Shown here in pieces: positions 8,727 through 17,996 of a stretch of 64,000 nucleotides of DNA. Location: NCBI RefSeq assembly GCF_000720325.1, contig NZ_JOJM01000053.1, positions 1 through 64,000 on the forward strand. The letters are read 5' to 3'. The translations under genes and the position numbers were made by a program. This stretch comes from Streptomyces sp. NRRL B-1347 (GTDB taxonomy: Bacteria > Actinomycetota > Actinomycetes > Streptomycetales > Streptomycetaceae). The notes under the pieces are model-generated. The model was not told the DNA's origin. It saw nothing but the letters and a program-made list of their open reading frames with translations, and did no database searches. Within the stretch, counting starts at the first letter, position 1. The number at the start of each line of letters is the position of its first letter.

Positions 8727-10249
8727 CACAGCTCCCCCTTGTCGAAGAGGGCGCCGAGCTCCAGGACGTAGTCGAGGACGCCGGTCATGTGCTGCTCCTC
8801 GATGCGCGGGTTGGCCGCCATGAACCGCATCGGGTACAGCGTCGCGCCGTGCTTGAGGACGCCGGTGTCGTCGGGGAGGCCGAAGTGGTGCAGGTGCCAG
8901 GTGCCGTCGGTGAGCATGCGCTCGTGGATGCGCAGGTTGGCCTCGTTGATCCGCTCGATGTCGGGGGCGGTGACGTCGACGTCCGCGGGCACGTACAGGA
9001 AAGTGACCGCCATCATGTCGACGGGATGCAGGCGGACCAGGCGCTCGCGGGCGTCGACCAGGTCGGCGAACCGCCGTGCCGTGGCCACCCGGTCCTCGGC
9101 GAGGTGGGCCAGGCCCGAGCGGCCGCGCGTGCGCATCATCATCCACAGCTTCAGGGACAGCCAGGCCTTGGTGCCGACGAACGGCGTGACCTGCCCGAAG
9201 TCGAAGTCGTCGCCCATGATGAGGCCCGAGTGGCTGGAGATCGCCCGCAGGCTCTCCGGGTCCCTGACCAGGACCGCCCCGAGGCTGTGCGGCACGCCCA
9301 TGACCTTGTGCGGGTCCACGGTCACGCTGTCGTAGTCGGCGATGCCCTCGATCAGGCCGCGCAGTTCGTCGCTGAAGGCGCAGAGCAGGCCCCAACAGGC
9401 GTCCGCGTGCAGCCAGATGCTCGCGTCGGCGGCGCGCACCACGTCGCGGACGCCGCGCAGGTCGTCGACGGTCTGGGTGCGGCTGTCCCCGGCGTACGCC
9501 ACCACGGACATCACCCGGCCCGCGTGCTCGCGCAGCGCCCGCTCCAGGGCCTTCAGGTCGTAGCGGAAACCGTCGGTGTCGACCTCGATGACCTGGTAGC
9601 CGAGGCCGATCCACTTCAGGGCGCTCTTGACGCTGTAGTGGCCGATGTCGCGGGGCACGACGATCGCGTACTGCCCGGGGTCCCGCACGCCGTGCTCCAT
9701 GGTGCCCGGCACCTTGTGCTCACGGGCCAGCATCATGGCGAGGGAGTTGCTCATGGTGCCGCCGTGCGTGATGATCCCGCCCACGTCGAACACCGTCTTC
9801 AGCCGGTCGACCGGCGGGTTGGTGAAGCCGATGAGCTCGCGCAGCCAGCGCAGGACCGTGGTCTCCACGAAGGTGCCGCTCGGCGAGTCGAAGCTCTGGT
9901 TGATGAGGTTCTGCTGGGTGAGCAGCGCGAGGACGCCGCCGGTGAGCGCGCCCACGTCGTCGCCGGTGTCGCCGAAGCCGAGGAACTGCGGGCTGGCCTC
10001 GTTCTTGCACAACGGCAGCATGGTGTCGGTGAACTCGGCGAGTGCCGTCTCCACGCTCGCGGGCCCCTCGGGCAGCTCCGTCACCAGGCGGTCGCGCGCC
10101 ACGGCGGACGGGACGCGCTCGCGGAACACCTCGGCCTGCAGCTTGAAGTCGAGGCCCAGGTGGAGGGCCTTGGTCAGCAACGCGGCCGTCTCGTCACGGC
10201 TTTCGGCGGAGAACGGGCGGGTCCGGTCGGTGTCCGGGACGGGCGGCAT
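8726..10249 (-). CDS. PLP-dependent amino-acid decarboxylase (group II)
   Basis: 507 residues of the glutamate/aromatic/diaminobutyrate decarboxylase family. The PLP Lys is in TVDPHKVMGVPHS, and the conserved His/Asp region reads GGTMSNS ... LHADACWG. The ATG at 10249 has AGGAG 6 nt upstream. It should convert an amino acid to an amine; which one cannot be decided from motifs. It is the first gene of an operon with a HisC-like aminotransferase and an MFS exporter. Two 13-bp direct repeats exactly 20 bp apart sit just upstream of the start. Confidence 0.92.
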   Translation of the reverse strand: MPPVPDTDRTRPFSAESRDETAALLTKALHLGLDFKLQAEVFRERVPSAVARDRLVTELPEGPASVETALAEFTDTMLPLCKNEASPQFLGFGDTGDDVGALTGGVLALLTQQNLINQSFDSPSGTFVETTVLRWLRELIGFTNPPVDRLKTVFDVGGIITHGGTMSNSLAMMLAREHKVPGTMEHGVRDPGQYAIVVPRDIGHYSVKSALKWIGLGYQVIEVDTDGFRYDLKALERALREHAGRVMSVVAYAGDSRTQTVDDLRGVRDVVRAADASIWLHADACWGLLCAFSDELRGLIEGIADYDSVTVDPHKVMGVPHSLGAVLVRDPESLRAISSHSGLIMGDDFDFGQVTPFVGTKAWLSLKLWMMMRTRGRSGLAHLAEDRVATARRFADLVDARERLVRLHPVDMMAVTFLYVPADVDVTAPDIERINEANLRIHERMLTDGTWHLHHFGLPDDTGVLKHGATLYPMRFMAANPRIEEQHMTGVLDYVLELGALFDKGEL

Positions 10250-10273
10250 GACGGCTCCTGGTCATCGGTCGAT

Positions 10274-10306
10274 ACGTCGGTGCACGCCGGTACACGTCGG
10301 TGCACG
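10274..10306 (-). promoter_or_regulatory. Two 13-bp direct repeats ahead of the decarboxylase operon
   Basis: ACGTCGGTGCACG occurs at 10274-10286 and again at 10294-10306, a period of 20 bp or about two helical turns, on one face of the DNA 25-57 bp before the start codon. Each contains the palindrome GTGCAC. This looks like an operator; the binding protein is not evident. Confidence 0.5.
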
Positions 10307-10550
10307 GCGACAAGAGGGCGCGCGGGACCCGACGACGGGCCGCCGTGCGCGTGGAAACGAGGCGCGGCGCCGGGCAGGCGCAACGCGCGTCCTCGTGGTG
10401 ATTCCCCCTGGTGCGAAGGCGCGGGCGGTGGTCAACGCACCCTGCGCACCTGAAGATCCTCTGTCATACCCGCGCCCGTGTCAGCAGCCTCTGCGTAAAG
10501 AAACCTTTATCCGCAGCAGGGCAACCCCAAGGATTGTGCGCGCGGCACGC
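10307..10550. other. Intergenic gap
   Basis: No gene, RNA or repeat is recognised between the decarboxylase promoter area and the protease terminator. Confidence 0.5.
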
Positions 10551-10584
10551 GAAGGGCCCCTCCCCCGGCGGGGAGGGGCCCTTC
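10551..10584 (-). terminator. Terminator of the secreted protease gene
   Basis: Perfect 15-bp stem (10551-10565 with 10570-10584) around a 4-nt loop, 29 nt after the protease stop. Confidence 0.88.
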
Positions 10585-10612
10585 TACCTGCTGCCGCGCG
10601 GCCCGGTGGCCG

Positions 10613-12580
10613 TTACGCGGGCGGGTACACCAGCGTGATCTCCCGGTTCAGACCGGTCTCGTCGGCGTCCGGGTACATGGAGACCTCGCCGTCGGACCAG
10701 CGCACCAGGAAGTCGTCCGGGTGCTTGTTCTCGGTGTAGTCGCCCGCACCGAGGACCGTGGCGTGCGTCCAGAGCCGGTTGGGCTTCTTGACCTGGACCT
10801 CGCCGTGGAAGCCGTTCTGGTCGATGTCCTTGTAGAGCGTCAGCTCGCCGTCCGTCCAGCGCACCATGAGGTCGTGCTGGTCGTTGCCGGTGAAGTCGCC
10901 CGAGGTGATCGTCGAGGCGTGCGTCCACGTGCCGTTGGGCGCGGCGAGCTTCTTCTCGCCGTGGAAGCCGTCACGGTTGAGGTTGGTGTAGAGGGTGACC
11001 TCACCGTCGCTCCAGCGGACGACGAGGTCGTCGGTCCACTTGTTGTCGGTGGTGTAGCGGCCTCCGGTGATGGAGGTGGCGTGCTTCCACAGGTCGTTGG
11101 GCTTCTGGAGCTGCACCTCGCCGTGGAAGCCCGCCGCGTCGACGTCCGGGTACAGCGTCAGCTCGCCGTCGGACCAGCGCACGATCAGGTCGTCCGTGTC
11201 GGCCCCGGAGAAGTCGCCCGCGGCCATGGTGACGGCGTGCTTCCAGGTGCCGTTGGGACCGGTGAGACGGATCTCCTTGTCGAAGTTGTCGTTGTCCTCA
11301 CCGGCGCCGCGGTACAGGCTGACCTCGCCGTCGGACCAGCGCACCACCAGGTCGGAGTAGTCCCACGTGCCCGCGTTGCCGTCGGTGAAGTAGCCGCCGG
11401 CCATGACCTCGGCGTGCTTCCACGTCTCGGCCTTGCCGAGGACGCCGCGCCCGGCCGGGGGCTTGTTGTTCACCGCGTCGTCGTACAGCGCCTTGGCGTC
11501 GCCGTCCAGGTAGGAGCTGTACGAGATGTCGTCCACGTCGCCGCCGGTCTTCCAGCCGCCGATGACGCCGATGATGCCGAAGCCGCTGCCCTGCTTGATG
11601 AGGAACGGGCCACCGGAGGCACCGCCGGAGTACTTGTCGCAGGCGATGCGCAGGAAGCTGCCCGGGATCTTCGGGTCGGTGCTGTTGTAGCGGACCGTCT
11701 TGTCCGTGCAGTCCAGCGGGCGCTTCTGGTTGGCGGGGTAGCCGATGAGGCGGACCGGATTGTGGTCGTACCCGGCGTTGATCTTCAGCTCGGCGCCGCC
11801 GACGACGTCCTCGACGTTCTTGCCGCCGCGCGGCTCGAGCACCAGGAAGTTGAAGTCCAGGTCGGCCGCGGCGTCCGGGCCCTTGGACAGGTACCGCTTG
11901 TCGACGTAGATGCGGCCGGGCTTGACGGTGAAGGCGCCGTGCGGCTTCTTGCCGTCGTCGTACTGCGGGACGAACGTCAGGTTCTTGCGCGCGTCCTGGT
12001 CGTCGAAGCAGTGCCCGGCGCTCATCACGATGTTCTTGCCGGGGCTCTTGACGACCGTGCCGCCGCAGAAGCGGCCGGTGTTGGTGCCGTCGTTCCAGAA
12101 GAAGGTGCCGACGATCGGCAGGCCCTCGAAGGGCTTGCTGGCCGAGCGCGCGAACCGCCGCGGGGCCGTGGACCCGGGCTCGCGGGCCGTGTCCTCCTCG
12201 ACGGGCTCGGCGGCGCGCATGCGGGCGGGCGTCCAGTAGTCGTCGGCGTCGGCCGGGGTGAACGCGCGGGCATCGTTGTCACCGCCCGCCGGTACGGGGG
12301 TCGGGGGCGCGGTCGGGTCCTTCGGCGTGGCCGTCGGGGCCGAGCTCGTGGGCTTCGGCGCGCCCTTCGGCGCCTCGTCCTTCAGCGCGGCGCCCTTGCG
12401 CTTCGGTACGCGGGTCGGTGCCGGAGGCTTACCCTCCGACGTGGGCCCGGTCGCCGGTGCCGCGTCGGTGGCCTCCGCCGTGGGCGTCGGATCGCCGGGG
12501 TCCGCCTGCGCCGGGAATCCCGGCAGCAGGATGAGGGCCACGGCTCCCGCCGCGGCACCCAGCGCTCTGCGCACGTGCAT
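10613..12580 (-). CDS. Secreted trypsin-like serine protease with C-terminal repeat domain
   Basis: 655 residues. A Sec signal peptide (about 1-28) leads into a Pro/Ala/Thr-rich, low-complexity propeptide (to about 150). A chymotrypsin-fold protease follows, with catalytic His in MSAGHCF, a likely Asp in ADLDFNFLVL and Ser in SGGASGGPF. The C-terminal 270 residues hold five repeats of about 50 residues, each with a VRWSDGE[LV]TLY core and a TWKHA-type start. This beta-rich array resembles tachylectin/VCBS-like binding domains. The ATG at 12580 is preferred because GGGGGA precedes it by about 7 nt. The open frame extends much further upstream, but that sequence lacks protease-like or signal-peptide character. 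Likely an extracellular nutrient or morphogenesis protease. Confidence 0.9.
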   Translation of the reverse strand: MHVRRALGAAAGAVALILLPGFPAQADPGDPTPTAEATDAAPATGPTSEGKPPAPTRVPKRKGAALKDEAPKGAPKPTSSAPTATPKDPTAPPTPVPAGGDNDARAFTPADADDYWTPARMRAAEPVEEDTAREPGSTAPRRFARSASKPFEGLPIVGTFFWNDGTNTGRFCGGTVVKSPGKNIVMSAGHCFDDQDARKNLTFVPQYDDGKKPHGAFTVKPGRIYVDKRYLSKGPDAAADLDFNFLVLEPRGGKNVEDVVGGAELKINAGYDHNPVRLIGYPANQKRPLDCTDKTVRYNSTDPKIPGSFLRIACDKYSGGASGGPFLIKQGSGFGIIGVIGGWKTGGDVDDISYSSYLDGDAKALYDDAVNNKPPAGRGVLGKAETWKHAEVMAGGYFTDGNAGTWDYSDLVVRWSDGEVSLYRGAGEDNDNFDKEIRLTGPNGTWKHAVTMAAGDFSGADTDDLIVRWSDGELTLYPDVDAAGFHGEVQLQKPNDLWKHATSITGGRYTTDNKWTDDLVVRWSDGEVTLYTNLNRDGFHGEKKLAAPNGTWTHASTITSGDFTGNDQHDLMVRWTDGELTLYKDIDQNGFHGEVQVKKPNRLWTHATVLGAGDYTENKHPDDFLVRWSDGEVSMYPDADETGLNREITLVYPPA

Positions 12581-12691
12581 GGTTGTTTCCCCCCACATGA
12601 ATGAGACGCCTGTCACCCGATATGGCGTGACTGCGTCAAGGTCGGCCAAGATCGTATGGCCACCGCGCACCAAGGGAAGGTAAAGCCTCTT

Positions 12692-13276
12692 ATGAGCAAC
12701 TTCACAGGGCCGCCCGGGCGAGCGGGAGCCGCCGTGCTGACCGCGTCCGCCGCGTTCGCCCTGGTCATCGGGGTGTCGGGCCCGGCTCACGCCGAGCGGC
12801 TCCCGTTCCCCGGGCGGGGCTACGCCTCGGTCGGCGGCCCGGCCGCGCCCGGCGGTCTTGTGGACCTCACGGTCAAGGAACGCCCCGGCAACCCCCGGCC
12901 GACGGCGGTGAAGGTGTCGAGCCCCGCCCTGGACGAGGGCACGGCCATGGGGGACACGGGCGCGGCCTGGGTCGGCGCAGGCCGGGTCAAGAAGGGCGTC
13001 CGGCCGGGGACGTACCCGGTGACGTTCACCCTCCGGCACAAGGACGCCGACTGCGTGGGCGAGGGCGAGGAGGACTACACGTGCGACTACCCGGCGATCG
13101 TCCTGCGCAAGGAGGTGACCGTCGCCGGATCCGAGGGTGACCGGAGCGGGAGTGACCGGGACGGGGACGACGGTTCGGGGTTCGGCCGGGGTGTCGCGGT
13201 CGGCGCCGGGTCCGCCGTCGTCGCCGGGGGGCTGTTGGGCGCGGCCGTGGCGTGGCGCCGCAGGCGCGGGGTCTGA
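12692..13276 (+). CDS. Secreted, C-terminally membrane-anchored protein of unknown function
   Basis: 194 residues. A Sec signal peptide ends near SGPAHAE, an extracellular beta-rich domain of about 110 residues follows (with Cys pair DADCVGE/DYTCDY), then an Asp/Gly/Ser-rich spacer and one C-terminal membrane helix ending in RRRRGV. No sortase LPxTG motif is visible. The ATG at 12692 follows GGAAGG by 11 nt. It is divergently transcribed from the protease with 111 nt between the starts. I do not recognise the extracellular domain. Confidence 0.78.
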   Translation: MSNFTGPPGRAGAAVLTASAAFALVIGVSGPAHAERLPFPGRGYASVGGPAAPGGLVDLTVKERPGNPRPTAVKVSSPALDEGTAMGDTGAAWVGAGRVKKGVRPGTYPVTFTLRHKDADCVGEGEEDYTCDYPAIVLRKEVTVAGSEGDRSGSDRDGDDGSGFGRGVAVGAGSAVVAGGLLGAAVAWRRRRGV

Positions 13277-13306
13277 CCTTCCGGCGGCGGGGTGCCGTCA
13301 GCCATC

Positions 13307-13500
13307 GCCGACGTGCCTCCGGCTCGAAGGCGACCAGTGCTCCCAAGCTGTGCCCGAAGAACACGAAGGGCGGCTCGAATTCCGTCTCGTCCAGCAGCGC
13401 GTCGACCAGGTCGGGCAGCCAGGTAGTGACGGTTCGCTCACCCGGGGGCCGCGGTCCGGCGGGCAGATGCCGTACACCTGCACTCCGGGCAGTACGGACG
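13307..13500 (-). pseudogene. Remnant of a type II thioesterase
   Basis: Two frames carry successive pieces of one thioesterase. One (about 13424-13483) reads VQVYGICPP..RGPRVSEPSLP; the other (about 13310-13430) reads LPDLVDALLDE followed by FVFFGHSLGALVAFE, which holds the nucleophile Ser. After AFE the similarity stops, so the catalytic Asp and His part is gone. The split frame and truncation mark it as a decayed gene. Such enzymes normally edit PKS/NRPS carrier proteins, so a former biosynthetic locus nearby is implied. Confidence 0.7.
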
Positions 13501-13609
13501 GACCAGCGGTGGCTGTTTGAGCAGTCGCCCGACGGTCCACGGGCTGCGTAGGGGTGCCAGTCGAGACCTGCCCGATTCCGGTCAGCGGCAGTCCACACGC
13601 ACCCCTCCA

Positions 13610-13628
13610 TTACAGTTGCTAACTGTAA
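13610..13628 (+). promoter_or_regulatory. Palindromic operator ahead of a TetR gene
   Basis: TTACAGTT-GCT-AACTGTAA is a perfect inverted repeat with 8-bp arms and a 3-bp spacer. It lies 65 bp before the TetR start and stands out as AT-rich in GC-rich surroundings. Autoregulation by the downstream TetR protein is the simple reading. Confidence 0.75.
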
Positions 13629-13693
13629 CCAAACCGATCGAGAGGGACCCCGGTCTGGCTAGGGTGGATGCCCACAAGGAGGGACAACACGCT

Positions 13694-14389
13694 GTGAGCA
13701 GCAAGGACCAGAAAGGCGTGGGCGGCACGCGGCGTCCGCGGCGCAAGGCCGGGGCGGAGCCGCGCGCGTCCGCGCAGGAGCGCGCCCCGCACCCCGGCGG
13801 CAGGCCGCGCGACCCGGCGATCGAGGAGGCGATCCTTCAGGCCACGCGCGCACGCCTGGCCACCGACGGGTACACGCGGATGACGATCGGCGACGTGGTG
13901 GCGGACGCAGGGGTGACGCGCCCGACCCTGTACCGACGCTGGCCGAACAAGCGCGAGTTGGTGGTGGACGCGCTCCACTACGGCCTGGCGAAGCAGCGCG
14001 AGGCCTACCCTCCCCTGGACGTGGAGGGGATGACGCCCGTGGAGGCGTTCACCGAGGCAGTCCGGCGCCTGGACCCCCGCTACCACAACGAGCGGGCGAT
14101 GGAGCTGCACGGCAACTTCATGAGCGAGGCCGAGCGCGAGCCGGAACTGTTCGAGCAGATGCGCGAGCACGGCAACAAGCCGCGCTGCGCGGAACTGATG
14201 CAGACCCTCCAGCGACTCCAGGACGCCGGCGCGGTGCGTGCGGACGCCGATCTCGACACCGTGGTCGCCCTGTGCTTCGGCAGCTACTTCGGCGACTACC
14301 TGCAGACCGGGGCGAGCACCCCGACCGATCACACGGACCGTGTCGTGTCCGTGCTGTGGCCCACGATCCGGGCGGACGAGCACGCGTAG
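13694..14389 (+). CDS. TetR-family transcriptional regulator
   Basis: 231 residues. After a basic, disordered N-terminal stretch (about 1-35, with GGRPRDPAIE) comes a TetR DNA-binding domain whose helix-turn-helix is MTIGDVVADAGVTRPTLYRRW, shown here only as its motif region. A C-terminal ligand/dimer domain follows. The GTG at 13694 has AGGAGG 11 nt upstream. A perfect palindrome sits 65 bp upstream. No obvious target neighbour exists apart from the thioesterase remnant and a small secreted protein, so the regulated gene may be distant or lost. Confidence 0.9.
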   Translation: MSSKDQKGVGGTRRPRRKAGAEPRASAQERAPHPGGRPRDPAIEEAILQATRARLATDGYTRMTIGDVVADAGVTRPTLYRRWPNKRELVVDALHYGLAKQREAYPPLDVEGMTPVEAFTEAVRRLDPRYHNERAMELHGNFMSEAEREPELFEQMREHGNKPRCAELMQTLQRLQDAGAVRADADLDTVVALCFGSYFGDYLQTGASTPTDHTDRVVSVLWPTIRADEHA

Positions 14390-14397
14390 GCGCGGAC

Positions 14398-14655
<258 letters not shown>

Positions 14656-14695
14656 CGGCTGCTTCGCCGAGCCGCGTTCAGGCCGCACCGAAGGA

Positions 14696-14739
14696 GATAC
14701 GTGTGACTGCTGAAAACGCGTCAGCAGACGATACGTGTG
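14696..14739. repeat. Hairpin framed by direct repeats
   Basis: GATACGTGTG occurs at 14696-14705 and 14730-14739. Between them CTGCTGA (14707-14713) and TCAGCAG (14721-14727) form a 7-bp stem. It may be a weak terminator of the hydrolase gene to its right or an operator. Confidence 0.4.
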
Positions 14740-14782
14740 CAAGATCGTCGATGTGGGTGTGTGCTGCGGCGCGGTGCAACGT

Positions 14783-15742
14783 TCAGCGCATGGCGTCGAC
14801 TTCGAGGACGGCGTCGATGAAAGCCGCGGGCTGCTCCTGAGGGAGGTTGTGACCGGCGTCCGGCACGACGTGATGCGTCCAAGGGCCCGAGAAGTGGGCG
14901 GCGTATCCGCTGCCGTCGGTCGGCGGGATGACGCCGTCGGCCTGCCCGTCCAGAGTGACCGCGGGGACGGTGATCTTCGGCTGGTCCAGCAGTCTCCGCT
15001 CCAGGCCCGCGTACCGGCGGTCCCCGGGGGCGGCCGCCATGCGGTGCCGGTAGCCGTGGATCACCACGTCGACGTAGTCGGGGTTGGACCACAGCGCCGC
15101 CGCCTCCGCGAACTCGGCCTCGCTGAAGCGCCATTCGGGCGAGTTGCGGCGCCAGACGACGCGGGCCAGGCCCTCCCGGTCGCGCCGCAGTCCCTTCCGT
15201 CCGCGCTCGGTGAGGAAGTAGAAGAAGTACCAGTAGCCCTCCTCCCGCGCGGGGGGCAGCGGCTCCTGGGCGACGGCGAGGTTCTGGATGAGGTAGCCGT
15301 TCACGGAGACGAGGCCGGTGCAGCGTTCCGGCCACAGTGCCGCGGCGACGTCACCGGCCCGCCCGCCCCAGTCGTATCCGGCGAACAGGGCCCGGGGAAT
15401 GCGCAAGGCGTCCATGAAGGCGATCAGGTCCGCGCCGAGTGCCGCCTGCTGGCCGGAGCGGAAGGTGCCCTGGTGCAGGAAGCGGGTTTGTCCGTGGCCG
15501 CGCAGATAGGGGACGTAGCAGCGGTATCCGCGCCGGGCGAGCGCGGGCGCCACCTCGGCGTAGGAGCCGACGGGGCTGAACGGCCAACCGTGCAGGAGGA
15601 TCACCGGTGTGCCGCGGGCCGGGCCGACGTCGTGATAGGCGATGTCCAGGACGTCGGTACGGGTCCGGCGCACCGGCCCCAGATCACGTGCGGCCCGCCC
15701 GGTCGAGGCCCCGCCCGCCACACCCGCCCCGTCGGTCCCCAC
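14783..15742 (-). CDS. Alpha/beta hydrolase of the epoxide hydrolase type
   Basis: 319 residues. The oxyanion region is LLHGWPF, the nucleophile elbow is GYDWGGR with Asp where esterases have Ser, and the terminal His is in DAGHNLPQEQ. An Asp nucleophile followed by Trp is the hallmark of epoxide hydrolases and haloalkane dehalogenases; the YxxxxW..Y lid signature fits the former better. No signal peptide is present, so it is cytoplasmic. A related protein with a twin-arginine signal is encoded at 18097-19149, and an aldehyde dehydrogenase lies between them. Confidence 0.85.
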   Translation of the reverse strand: MGTDGAGVAGGASTGRAARDLGPVRRTRTDVLDIAYHDVGPARGTPVILLHGWPFSPVGSYAEVAPALARRGYRCYVPYLRGHGQTRFLHQGTFRSGQQAALGADLIAFMDALRIPRALFAGYDWGGRAGDVAAALWPERCTGLVSVNGYLIQNLAVAQEPLPPAREEGYWYFFYFLTERGRKGLRRDREGLARVVWRRNSPEWRFSEAEFAEAAALWSNPDYVDVVIHGYRHRMAAAPGDRRYAGLERRLLDQPKITVPAVTLDGQADGVIPPTDGSGYAAHFSGPWTHHVVPDAGHNLPQEQPAAFIDAVLEVDAMR

Positions 15743-15949
15743 CGTCCCCGCAACTGAGCCCGCCGACGCTTAGTCCGGCCCCACAAGCCCTGCCGGCCTT
15801 TAACCAGTAACGGCCCGCGGCGTCAGCCTTCCACCCCTTATCGACGATCGCCGCATCACACTCAGCCAACCCCCCACACGTGTGACCAGATTTCACCTCA
15901 CCCACGCGTGGTTGAGCGTGCAAGGATTCGCCACCGGCCTCGTCGTACA

Positions 15950-15986
15950 TACGACCGCGACAGGTCCGCACGTACGACCGCGACAG
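15950..15986. repeat. 14-bp direct repeats upstream of a small secreted protein gene
   Basis: TACGACCGCGACAG occurs at 15950-15963 and 15973-15986, a period of 23 bp. It is 28 bp before the next start codon and so lies in the promoter or leader. Confidence 0.55.
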
Positions 15987-16013
15987 ACCTCGTCCCCCAC
16001 GAAAGGCGTCCGC

Positions 16014-16373
16014 ATGTTCACCTCCAGGACGAAGCTCCGCACCACCGCTGCCGCCGCCTGCGTGACCGTGGCCCTGATCGGCCTCGGCGCCGGGGCCGCG
16101 AACGCCGCCGACTGGCCGCCGCTCAAGGAGGGCGCGTACCTCTACTCGGGCGCCCACGGAACGGGAACGGTGTCGCCCGTCGACCTCGACGACCTCGGCA
16201 CGTGCCACAGCCTGTCGACGCCGTCCCGCTCCGTCCAGGTCGTCTCCGGCTCCGCGTCCGTCGTGCTGTACCCCGGCACCGGCTGCACGGGCACCTCCGC
16301 CTGGGCCACCGGGTCCCTCGCGCAGTCCGACCTGCCCTGGGCGGCGCGGAGTTACCGCGTGGTCCCGGCGTAG
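16014..16373 (+). CDS. Small secreted protein of unknown function
   Basis: 119 residues with a clear Sec signal peptide (about 1-32, ending ANAAD) and a mature domain of about 87 residues with two Cys (LGTCHS and GTGCTG). The pattern resembles beta/gamma-crystallin-like or peptidase-inhibitor-like small exoproteins but does not prove either. The ATG at 16014 follows GAAAGG by 7 nt. It converges on the aldehyde dehydrogenase gene with a 10-nt gap. Confidence 0.75.
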   Translation: MFTSRTKLRTTAAAACVTVALIGLGAGAANAADWPPLKEGAYLYSGAHGTGTVSPVDLDDLGTCHSLSTPSRSVQVVSGSASVVLYPGTGCTGTSAWATGSLAQSDLPWAARSYRVVPA

Positions 16374-16383
16374 CCACGGCGGA

Positions 16384-17826
16384 TCACACGGTGATGGTCT
16401 TGTACTCGGTGTAGGTGCCGAGGCCGACCGCGCCGTACTCGCGGCCGATGCCGCTGGCCTTGAATCCGCCGAACGGGCCGTCGAAGCCGACGGAGGCACC
16501 GTTGACCGTGACGGTGCCGGTGCGGACGCGGCGGGCGACCGCCAGGGCGTGCTCCTCGTCGGCGGACCAGACGCCACCGGACAGGCCGTACTCGGAGTCG
16601 TTGGCGATGCGGACGGCGTCGTCCTCGTCGTCGTAGGCGATGACGGCCAGGACCGGGCCGAAGATCTCCTCCTGGGCGATGCGCATGGAGTTGTCCACGT
16701 CGGCGAAGACGGTGGGGGTGACGTAGTTGCCCCGCTCCAGGCCCTCGGGGACCTGCGGGCCACCGGTGACGAGCCGTGCGCCCTCCTCGATGCCGAGCCG
16801 GATGTAGTCGCGGACGCGCTGCTGCTGGTCGGGGCGGATCATCGGGCCGATGAACGTGTCGGGGTCGCCCGGGTCGCCGACCTTCAGCGACTCCACCAGC
16901 TCCTTGAGCGCGGCCACGACCTCCTCGTACCGGCTGCGCGGCGCCAGGATCCTGGTCTGGGCGATGCACGACTCGCCGTTGTTGAGCAGGGAGCCGAACT
17001 TGACGCCCGCCACGGCCCGTTCGATGTCCGCGTCGGGGAGGATGATCGCGGCGGACTTGCCGCCCAGCTCCAGGCTGACCCGCTTGAGCTGCCCGCCCGC
17101 GATCGACGCGATGCGGCGCCCCGCCCGCGTCGAGCCGGTGAAGGCGATCTTGTCGACGTCCGCGTGCGACACCAGGTACTCACTGGTCTCGCGGTCCGCG
17201 GGCAGGACGCTGATCACACCATCGGGCAGGCCTGTCCGCTCAAGGAGCTCGGCCAGGAAGCCCATGCTCAGCGAGTTCTCCGGGGACACCTTGAGGACCA
17301 CGGAGTTTCCCGCGACCAGCGCTGGGATGATCTTCGAAGTGGCTGAGGAGAACGGTGAGTTCCAGGGAATGACCGCCGCCACGACGCCGATCGCCTCACG
17401 GCGCACCACGCTGCGCACCGGGGAGTCGGGGTCGGAGGGGACGAGCTCCTCCTCCCAGCCGAACTCCTCCGCCGCCTTCAGACAGGCGTTCGCCTGCCGG
17501 GTCAGGCCCGGCTGTCCGGCGCGGGTGAACCATGCCGCCGAGCCGTTCTCCAGCGAGATCAGGCTCGCGATCCTCGCCGCGCTCTCCTCGCGCAGGGCGT
17601 TGAACTGCCGCAGACGCGCGATCCGTTCAGCCGGCGGGGTCAGCCGCCACGCGCCCGCCTCGAAGGACGCCCGTGCCGCGGACACCGCCCGGTCGACGTC
17701 CGCAGGCCGCGCCTGGGCGGCGCGGCCGATCACCGACCGGTCGTGCGGCGACGTGATGTCCAGCAGTTCCGTGTCGCTCGGCTCGACCCAGGAGCCTCCG
17801 ATGAAGAGCCGACCGTAGGTGATCAT
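16384..17826 (-). CDS. NAD(P)-dependent aldehyde dehydrogenase
   Basis: 480 residues covering the full ALDH fold. Cofactor region IPWNSPF, loop FTGSTRAGRRIA, general-base Glu in LELGGKSA and catalytic Cys in NNGESCIAQ are all present, with EIFGPVL and FGGFKASGIGREYG near the end. The ATG at 17826 follows GAGGG by 7-8 nt. It oxidises an aldehyde to the acid; the substrate is not readable from sequence. It is divergent from the secreted epoxide-hydrolase-like gene, so the two may share control from the 270-bp region between them. Confidence 0.93.
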   Translation of the reverse strand: MITYGRLFIGGSWVEPSDTELLDITSPHDRSVIGRAAQARPADVDRAVSAARASFEAGAWRLTPPAERIARLRQFNALREESAARIASLISLENGSAAWFTRAGQPGLTRQANACLKAAEEFGWEEELVPSDPDSPVRSVVRREAIGVVAAVIPWNSPFSSATSKIIPALVAGNSVVLKVSPENSLSMGFLAELLERTGLPDGVISVLPADRETSEYLVSHADVDKIAFTGSTRAGRRIASIAGGQLKRVSLELGGKSAAIILPDADIERAVAGVKFGSLLNNGESCIAQTRILAPRSRYEEVVAALKELVESLKVGDPGDPDTFIGPMIRPDQQQRVRDYIRLGIEEGARLVTGGPQVPEGLERGNYVTPTVFADVDNSMRIAQEEIFGPVLAVIAYDDEDDAVRIANDSEYGLSGGVWSADEEHALAVARRVRTGTVTVNGASVGFDGPFGGFKASGIGREYGAVGLGTYTEYKTITV

Positions 17827-17996
17827 GTGTCATCCCTCTTCCAGTGAACTCGGTTCGCTCGCACATATTCATTAACTGTCACATCAATGTAGCACTTACG
17901 GATGCCGGGTGCGTGTCTCGCAGGTCAAACCCGCGGGGCGGCGTCACGCAGCGCCCGACCTTCGGCCCTGTCACCCGACCTTCACCCTTTCCACTC

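Noticed and set aside
8727..9614. Upstream extension of the HisC-like aminotransferase frame
   Set aside because: It overlaps the decarboxylase in another frame and has no homology-like content; the TGATG junction marks the true start.
14703..14838. A GTG start with a strong AAGGAG on the plus strand encoding about 45 residues
   Set aside because: The frame runs into the 3' end of the hydrolase gene and encodes nothing recognisable; the ribosome-site match may be chance.
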